From: Plutella xylostella
Lineage: Eukaryota > Arthropoda > Insecta > Lepidoptera > Plutellidae
Direction: 5' to 3'
NCBI RefSeq assembly: GCF_932276165.1
Contig: NC_063982.1
Span: 1,629,501 to 1,693,500, forward strand
DNA: 64,000 bases
The position numbers were made by a program, and so were the translations under genes. This document shows positions 56,336 to 64,000 of this stretch, one piece after another. Every line of letters starts with the position of its first letter. Within the stretch, counting starts at the first letter, position 1. Under the pieces are notes generated by a model. The model was not told the DNA's origin. It ran no database searches and saw only the letters and a program-made list of their open reading frames with translations.

Positions 56336-57859
56336 GACTATGTTCTATACAAACGTTATTCTAATATAGTGAAAATACATCTCTGTCTTGTAACAAAATA
56401 TCAAAAAATATATTCAAATACTCCATAATGCAACTTGCGCTTTCAAATCCTCAAAGGACGTGTCTTTTCTAAACTAAATCTTTTATTAAATATTTAAACA
56501 TATATGGGCACATATTTACAATATAGGCACATGGTAAGGCACTTTTGGCCGAAGCAATATTTGTATTTATCAGAATTGTGAATACGTAAGAACCGATGTA
56601 TACCCCTTACAGAGTTAATAATAAATTGCAAAGGACTCATTAAAATATATCGGTACATATAACAAATATACAACATGTATTGTACATTTTTATCGGTATT
56701 AAAAGTGACTGATTCGAAACCAACTTATAACCAAAAGTTATTATGAATGATTAATTACGATAACAGAAGATACGAAACTTAACATTTACATATAAACTAA
56801 TGTACAAGCTCAGGCTGCCAATAGTAACACAAGTCTCACAATAAGTGGTATTTTATACCAGAAACTAAACAAACCTTTTTAAATTCATCTCACCTAGACT
56901 ATGTGTTTTACCTAATACAAAAGAATAACTGTGAAGTTTTTATTTATTTCTATAAATGGCATCATTAGGACTAAATTAAAATAACTATAACAACTATTAT
57001 AAAAATAACAATTTGATAGACAGCGTCCCTTCATTTCCATCTTTCATGTATAGTTGTGTATACGTTATGTAAAAACATAAAACAAGTAAATCTCATCTTA
57101 GTTCACCATAAAAGTGTTTATTTTAATATCATTCTCATACATTTCTTTACCAATACAACATCAACAACAATCACTTTAACTTTCATTTTAAACTTAACAG
57201 TAAGATGCATAGCATAAAGGCATATCTTTGGATTACCATAAATTTAACATAGAACATTAACTTAAATATAAAATTCATTTTTACCCCAATCAAACCCTAT
57301 TAAATGTCCAACAAAAACAATTCATACTTTTATTTAAAACGAGAATCTTTTTTGTTTAGTAAAATGGCGATGAGATGAGGGGGTTAGTAAACATTGAATA
57401 CAATAAAATACCTTATAAACTCAATACATTAGAAGGGCTTATTACCCTATTAACATTTGCCAATATTTTAAATCCAATTGGAATAAAGTTATGTATAACT
57501 TTGCAAGCATTTTTTTAAAGAATCGTTATTCTGTGTTTTTATAAAACACACGTTCTTATGTGATTTCTTGTAATAATACATGTCAGAAAGTATATAGTCA
57601 AATTCAGGGTATTTGGTCGAAACAAATATAATTTATTTCCGACAGTTTTTATGTTTTTCAATAAACTTAATCAATTCCTTATAATTTCATTTATGTACTA
57701 TATTTCAGTACTATCACGTTAGTCTGTGGTACACGTACTTTCAATAAAATACGATCTACCGCTCGCTTGTCTAATCCATATCTTAGCACGAAGTACTTGA
57801 ATTTGCCAACAGATAGTGTGTTACTAGTTACAGTCTAGTTTAGTTTCACATCTCGCTGA

Positions 57860-58140
57860 GTTGTCCGTTAGATGGCGTACTAACTCGTCTACATATCACT
57901 AGTTTCAGTTTGAGCCACCAGGTGGCGTTAATCTCAATAGTTGCGACTGCAGCTGCTAGATGGCGCTACGCCACTAGTCACGGCAGGAGCCACTAGATGA
58001 CAGCAATCTCAATAGTTTTGGCTGCAGCCGCTAGATGGCACTAGTTTCTTCATGTCTCGTGTTGCGTCCGTATCCGGTAGATGGAGTTAATCACTAGTTA
58101 CAGCCGGAGCTGCTAGTCCAGTCTACCGCCGCTAGATGTC
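57860..58140. repeat. Degenerate repeats with TAGATGGCGCTA cores
   Basis: Seven CTAGATGGCGCTAG-like motifs about 35-55 bp apart, with companion blocks CAATAGTT and CAGCCGGAGC. One stretch (GTTGTCCGTTAGATGGCGTA at about 57867) resembles the CP2 terminal exon at 58202-58231, so at least part arose by copying that exon. Located in the 3' UTR of the CP2 gene. Confidence 0.75.
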
Positions 58141-58141
58141 G

Positions 58142-58285
58142 CTAGTTGTGGCTGGGAGTCAGCAGCAGGCAGTCCTCGCCGCAGTGCACGCGGTATGTGG
58201 AGTTGTCCGGTAGATGGCGCACCAGCTCGTCGGTGAGACGCACGCGGGCGCCGTGCGGGCCCGCCACCAGGACCGTGTCGCATTC
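58142..58285 (-). CDS. gem: CP2 gene terminal coding exon
   Basis: Begins ECDTVLVAGPHGARVRLTDE and ends LLLTPSHN then TAG (58142-58144 on the plus strand). The acceptor is CCCCAG, phase 0. The plus-strand word TAGATGGCGC occurs inside it at 58211. Confidence 0.88.
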   Translation of the reverse strand, partial: ECDTVLVAGPHGARVRLTDELVRHLPDNSTYRVHCGEDCLLLTPSHN

Positions 58286-61200
58286 CTGGGGAGGAAAAAA
58301 CAGTTATAAGAGTTTTGATGTAAGTACATAATAATATCTCTTTCGATAATAAGCTCTAACTAGGGATTGCAATCCGGTATGCTAACAAATAACCCAGATT
58401 TATCTAATCAAAACCATGGGAAAGTTCTAAAACATGCCATAATATGCAACGGCCGGATTCGACTGGATTGCAATCCCTAGCTGTAACTGTGCGTACGATG
58501 AAAGCACCGTCTACTTCTCGTTCGGGCGGTCAAGTAAACCTTTTGCACTCTACTACGTCTTGTGCAAACACTACAGGGTCACCAATTACCTTGACATTGG
58601 GCGGCAGCAGTCGCCTCAGCTTGTCGGCGAGGCCGCGCGCGGTCAGCGAGTGCAGGTACACGGCGCTGTATATGTCGCAGCCGCCTGCGCACACGTACAC
58701 CGTGAGACGGGGCGACATGCGTCTGTGTAGTATATGATGTAGTGTTCATTACCTGAAGCGTCCGTAGTCGAGCGGGCCTCAGTGATCGTAACTGATCACT
58801 GAGGTTAAGCAACAACTAGGCATGGTCAGCCATTGGATGGGTGACCAATTTCAAGTGGTGCTTTTCTGGACGCTTCCGTGCCTCGGGCGGCACGTTAAGC
58901 CGTGGGTCCCGGTTGCTGCTTCGGCAGCAGTCGTTAAGCCTAGTCAGAGGCCTCCGGGCGGCTTGAAAACATCTGACAGTCGGGTTGCCCACTTACCCGA
59001 CAACTCTCTCAGCACAAGCTTGCTTGTGTTGGGGTCCACCAACCCGCACTAGGCCAGCGTGGTGGACTAGGCCTAAAACCCTTCCTTCATTGGAAGAAGA
59101 CCCGTGCCCCAGCAGTGGGGACGTGATGGGTCGTGATGATGATTACCTTGACACTGGGGGGCAGCAGTCGCCTCAGCTTGTCGGCGAGGCCGCGCGCGGT
59201 CAGCGAGTGCAGGTACACGGCGCTGTATATGTCGCAGCCGCCCGCGCACACGTACACTGTGAGACGCGGCGATATGCGTCTGTGGAATTGATAACATTAA
59301 TTAATAGAGGCCGCACGAAAATTTGCGAATGGTGCTATGGTTAACCATAAAGTTCCGGGCTGAATTATGGTCCGGAACAGGTGTTTGCTCATTATTTTTG
59401 CAAATAATGCTGATACAAATACAAAGCGAATATAATTGCACTTCTGATCCAACAACACTTTTACCATGATGGCACTAAATACAAATTGCGTAAGTTTAGC
59501 TTTTACCATGATGGCACTAAATACAAATTGCGTAAGTTTAGCTTAGTTACCATCAAAGATTTCGAATATCGACCAAGACAGTAGATATCTTCTGTTTATT
59601 AATGTAAAATGTTAATGTTAATGTGTAAATGTGTATGTATAACTATGGGACCTGTGCCTGAAATAAAATGATTTTATTTTATTTTTTATTTTATTTATTA
59701 GGTTGTTGTAACTTATTGCTTTTGGCTCGAGCACTGATAAAACTCCTCTCTGTAAAAATGAATTTTAAACTCACTTGGCATGCAGCGCGTTGAATAGACG
59801 TATGCCATCGGCGAGTCCACAAATCTGGATGATGTCGTCACGGGACAGTCTGGAAAAGGAAGACAATTTATTATAATATATTTTTTCGTACAGTAATAAT
59901 AGATATTTGCTCTTGTGTGTTGGACATGGCAGAAATGAAGCAACAGGCAAGCGTAACGTTAGACACTCTATGGCCCCCTAGACCGACGGCTTTAGAAAAG
60001 TACCCGGTAGTGGCTGTATTCAGAAGTCAGTGGAGGGAATATCGTTTAATGCGTCGCAATACGTAAAAAGGGTACACTAAGCCGAAAGGGGTGACTCAAG
60101 GGGTCATTCTGAACCACTTTTGTTCTACAAGTTTTATACTATTAGCAGTATACAATTTTTGCAATACCCTGTAGGTATATAACCTGCACAGTACCTGAGT
60201 AGATCGGCTCCGGAGAAGTTGGCGAAGGTGCTGGCGTGTGGTGTGAAGCGGTGCCGCGCCAGCCACGCTTGTGTCTCGGATGCAGACGCGTCTTTGGACA
60301 GACCGGAGGACTGTGGGACAAACACAAATGGTGATTAATTTCCTCAGAGGAGTCTGAGGCTGACACTCTGACCTCTAAGTACGGGTTTTACTATGCTATA
60401 ACATTTAGGATGTCTGTCATCTGCATATTATTCTAATTTATTCTATTCTCTGTCAGCATCAGGATTCGAACCCGCATCTCTGGCGTGAGAAGCGGGCGCT
60501 TACCCGACTGAGCTACCACCGCTCCGTCATCTGCATACATTATCTGTCAAAAGTTTCATGATAATTTCCGCTGGAGGAGCTACTTTGTATGCGAGAAATC
60601 TTTAACTTTTATAGTTTTCGACATACAGGAACGATAGGCTGCTTTCCCAGTAACGATAACGCTGCCATTTTTTCTAGTGGAAATGCAGCTAAAACTTTAA
60701 AGAACTCATAGGTACAAGTGCCGAGTTAATTTATTTTGTTCTTTTCACAGTGTAAGTTTCTTACACAGAGTTGCACACAGGAACTTGAAACTAATATTGC
60801 CATTAAATCTATTGCCTTGCTTAGGCAGCATACGGATAGAAAGAGGCAGACATACATTCAATTCCATATATTCAATGCCGACAGTAGCTTAAATTTCCTT
60901 TTTGCAACTCTAAAGAACTCTTAAACCATATTTGATGATATTTTATTGCATAAGCAAACTCGTACCTTGTCAACTTCGGGAGCGGCCTCCTGCGGCAGGT
61001 CAGGCAGGATGGCGCCGGGCGAGTGACTCGGCGGCGAACTCACCTTCATGTCACTTGCACTGCGGAAGGAAATGTTTAGAGTTAATGTGTTGTAATTTAT
61101 CCGAATGCAGGAAAGATTTGGAAGTGATTAGGGATGAAATGATTGATGAGGGTATACAGTGCTTTCAAAGACTTTTAATTTAAACAGAGGCTTACTAGTA

Positions 61201-61762
61201 AATCGAAAGTATTAAAGTGTTCGTTTTACTTACTCCTGGCAATAGAGAGGCTTCATCTGATTGGGCGAAGCAAGAATAGCTGAAACAAAATAATACATAA
61301 TAATTATTTATTATCTCTTTGTACCAAATATTCGTCTCACATTCAGGAGATCTAGGCTTCTAATCCTAGCATGTATAGTGGCCTGTACAGAAACTTTGGT
61401 GAAATCTCTTACAGTGATATTGTTTTTGAGAGGGGGAAAGGTTTCTTTGCAGCCTACTCTACCTAACAATGATTACACCTTGAAGAAAAACAGTTGATAG
61501 ATATTTTTCATCCTAAATTCCAAAGGACAAATTATGATAACGGTTGAATGAGGAAGGCTAAGACAGTAGTGTGGGGCTTCTTGGGAAAGGTATATGTCCA
61601 GCAGTGGGTATGCCACTACAGTCTGGGGCTTCATGGCATAACTCTTTGTCCAGCAGTTGGCGAATACAGGCTGATAATGATAATTTAATGTTATAATAAC
61701 CTGGTTGGGGCTGCACTGGTTTTGTCATCATCACAGGGCTGCCTGAAGATTTCGGGGCCACA
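58142..61762 (-). CDS. gem: CP2/LSF (TFCP2-like) transcription factor, C-terminal half
   Basis: Orthologue of Drosophila gemini/vertebrate TFCP2. Exons in transcript order: 61701-61762, 61234-61279, 60966-61059, 60195-60310, 59775-59849, then 59147-59279 or 58590-58722, then 58142-58285 with stop TAG. Phases match at every junction when exactly one of the two 133-bp exons is used. The region encodes a Ser/Pro-rich linker (KPVQPQPGAILASPNQMKPL), the SAM-like domain (TQAWLARHRFTPHASTFANF, SGADLLR, LSRDDIIQICGLADGIRLFN) and the C-terminal ubiquitin-like oligomerisation domain (TVYVCAGGCDIYSAVYLHSL to RLTDELVRHLPDN). The DNA-binding CP2 domain must lie beyond base 64000. Grainyhead proteins lack this SAM segment, which decides for the LSF branch. 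Confidence 0.88.
58590..58722 (-). CDS. gem: CP2 gene duplicated exon, copy A
   Basis: 133 bp with acceptor CTACACAG and donor GTAATT. Encodes RMSPRLTVYVCAGGCDIYSA to RRLLPPNVK. It differs from copy B at six bases, two of them amino-acid changing (Met/Ile and Asn/Ser). Both splice sites and the frame are intact. Confidence 0.8.
58754..59141 (+). mobile_element. 5S-rRNA-derived SINE, copy 2
   Basis: About 95% like 13679-14060 by eye, with the same 5S promoter elements (TGAGGTTAAGCAAC, GGTCAG, TTGGATGGGTGACC) and a (GATGAT) end. Target duplication ATTACC lies at 58748-58753 and 59142-59147. It lies antisense to the CP2 gene, between the two duplicated exons. Confidence 0.88.
59147..59279 (-). 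CDS. gem: CP2 gene duplicated exon, copy B
   Basis: 133 bp with acceptor AATTCCACAG and donor GTAATC. Encodes RISPRLTVYVCAGGCDIYSA to RRLLPPSVK. Its donor is formed by the target duplication of the neighbouring 5S-derived SINE. Using both copies would add 133 bp and shift the frame, so only one can be in a functional message. Confidence 0.82.
60440..60525 (-). mobile_element. Family A SINE head fragment
   Basis: GGATTCGAACCCGCATCTCT and GAAGCGGGCGCTTACCCGAC, then GAGCTACCACCGC: the tRNA-like head alone, in an intron of the CP2 gene. It is not a tRNA gene, since it has no paired acceptor stem. Confidence 0.7.
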
Positions 61763-64000
61763 CTGAAACAAACAGAAAATATTTGTGAAATCATTTATAA
61801 AATTTGGATTTTTTTCAATTTGTTGACTTAGATTTGGGCGCTAGCTACACTTAAACCTAAGCCCCATATTTTAAAATGAGGATGAAACTAAATGAATTGT
61901 ATGAAATCTCTGGACTATAACTGGTTCTAGAGATTGCTTTAAGCAATAAGACCACCTTTTTTGTACTATTTTATACATAAGTTGTGATATTGTAATGTTT
62001 TCTTTAATGGTGCAAAATAAGGGGTATTCTATTCTAATAAACCAGGGCTTTATTTAATCAATGTAATGAAATATCCTTCCACCCTAAGGTTGTCTTGAAA
62101 AAATCGCTTTAAGCGATAAGACCGCCATTTTTGTACATAGTTTATAGTATTTAAGTTATATAAGTTTCTTTTATGTGTGTGTGTACAAATAAAGAATATT
62201 CTATCTATCTATCTATCTATCAATGTTTTATAATAAGGGGGAAGCAGGCAACTTTAGAGTGGTAGACTGTATTTAATGTCCTCACATTATCAATAACCAG
62301 ATCATGCAACTGTAATCTACTTGAAGTGAATGATTGCACTCAGTACAGAGGCCTACTTGTAGTTACTATGTCAATTAGTCAGTTTAGCTCTCCTTTAACT
62401 GGTTATAATTAGATTTGTGTTAGCTGAAGGTGTCATATACTTATGTTGCATAATCTGGTATGGATGTAGCATTTAATAATGGTTGATGTGCATAAGATTT
62501 GTAGATTACACTACCTCCTAAAAAGTATAGAAAGTTATAAAATTTTGTGCAAAACTCTAAAATTCTTATCTACTGAGCTCTAAAAAGGATGGCCTAATTT
62601 AAGTATGGTTTATTTACTTTCACATGTTGTGAATTGTAGTTCTTGAAGATTCTGTGTTTTAAGCATGTTTCAAAGGTGACAAACTCTAATCCAGCGCAAG
62701 TGTTTGTCAACAACACAGTAACAAGAAAAGTATGTTTCAAATGTATAAATTATTACAGCCATTAAAAAGTTTTCACAATAATTTTCAGTATTGTTTTGTG
62801 CCATGGATACTATGACGACATTACAATCGATAATGTAATCTAATCTACATCATACTTTGTCATGTTCTCAGAGGCAAATTATCATGTTATCTTATTTATG
62901 CAATGTTTGGTGGATATCAATACTCTGTTCTATATTTATTTATTTATTGCTGAATCTAAGGTATTATTTAAGGATAGAAACCAAATGTATAGTTACTCTG
63001 TAATTGAGAGCTATTTTAGGGTCAGTAACATGTTTTAACTTTATTTAAGACTTATACAGTAGTGAGTACATACTCAAGTTTTTCAGCATGTTTTGAAAAG
63101 ATCATGTTAAGTATTTATTTTTTTTTTTAAATGTTTATTCTTAGAAATTTCCTGAACTGAAATGAAATATTGTATAGAGATGAGATTTTGTATACAAAAT
63201 CTTTTATTTATTTTACTGATTACTGATACAAAAGATTTATAATAAACCTTGAAATTACTGAGAGAAAGAGACAAAACATGACATAACTTTCACTCTAGTT
63301 TGAGGAAGAAAAAACTTGCAAGATTACATGAAACTGGATCAAACCGACCGATTGACAAACAGTGTTATCAAACTAGGATGTTATTTGAAGATGTTGTTAC
63401 AAAATCATGATTTTATGACAAGATGTTCTTAGCTACTGTGCTCCATACTGAACATTAAACAAATAGGTAATTATGTACTGAAAATGACTACAAACGGTTT
63501 GCATTGAATCTTTATAGTGCCTCAACATAATAATGCAAGTATTGTGGGTACAGCATAACACCTCTCTGGTTATCCTCAAAGGTACATTATGTAGGTACAA
63601 GGCAATAAATCCTGTGTACTATTATTTGAGAAAACTACAAAACAAAAATGGATGATACTGTGTAACCTAGTATCTGAAGTACTATGATGGATCATGATTG
63701 CCAACTTTAAGGCTATGGACTGCTTAAAGCCTGCTACAAACACAGAAACAAGGATTTTTCTCATGCTATTTGCGATTGAGCTGACTTTATGTGCAAAAAG
63801 CAACAAACTATCTAACCAAGTCAACTTTTAAACATATTGCTAAATCTAAAATGATTCTTCTATTTATAGCTACAGGCAGATACTAACAATGAACATGTAT
63901 CACATTATTCCATCAGCTGTTAACCAAACAAGCCCAATTGCCGGCCAATACCAGACGCCTCTACATCCAGTTCAAAGCGGAAACAATCAGAATAACCTCA
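61763..64000 (-). other. CP2 gene intron running off the window
   Basis: AT-rich, with a (TCTA)n run near 62200-62220 and an RTE remnant just before at 61520-61690. Only the last 120 bp (63880-64000) rise in GC and stay open on both strands; I cannot assign them to an exon with confidence. The acceptor-like TTCTATTTATAG before 63880 points to the plus strand, and the minus frame reads DVEASGIGRQLGLF. Confidence 0.4.

Overview
The window is nuclear DNA of an insect, almost certainly a ditrysian moth or butterfly. It carries insect orthologues split by AT-rich introns. The introns are packed with elements of lepidopteran type: tRNA-headed SINEs, RTE 3' ends, foldback MITEs, and short TIR elements with the TAATATTATAAA end. 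No bacterial gene organisation is present. Gene calls rest on conserved protein motifs plus splice sites whose phases join exactly.

Four host genes are visible. (1) 1-16.2 kb, + strand: the last five coding exons of the SMAD2/3 gene (Smox), encoding the whole MH2 domain and the C-terminal SSMS phosphorylation motif. Its introns hold an intact Ty3/Gypsy retrotransposon with identical LTRs (2703-7314), a full-length LINE (8228-12428), and a tandem array of broken copies of one Smox exon. (2) 22.6-32.3 kb, + strand: a complete ten-exon, 535-residue luciferase-like/4-coumarate-CoA-ligase-like adenylating enzyme ending in the peroxisomal signal SKL. (3) 33.2-55.5 kb, + strand: a complete secreted or membrane-anchored CLIP-like/trypsin-like serine protease with two alternative first exons. 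(4) 58.1-61.8 kb and onward past the right edge, - strand: the 3' half of the CP2/LSF transcription factor gene (gemini, TFCP2-like), convergent with the protease gene.

The most striking theme is local exon duplication. Smox has four extra 3'-partial copies of an MH2 exon. The protease has a second copy of the exon encoding RLGEWDVRD, next to a 33-bp minisatellite. The CP2 gene has two intact 133-bp copies of one exon, both with splice sites. They were only about 30 bp apart before a 5S-rRNA-derived SINE landed exactly on one splice donor. The CP2 pair is a good candidate for mutually exclusive exons. A 219-bp direct duplication also flanks the Gypsy element. Either this locus is prone to short segmental duplication, or the assembly has merged haplotypes; long reads would settle which.

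Intergenic and intronic DNA is mostly transposon debris. Stretches not listed as features (for example 3-5 kb parts of the introns at 34.8-46.0 kb, 48.6-50.1 kb and 61.8-64.0 kb) are AT-rich with nothing I can support.
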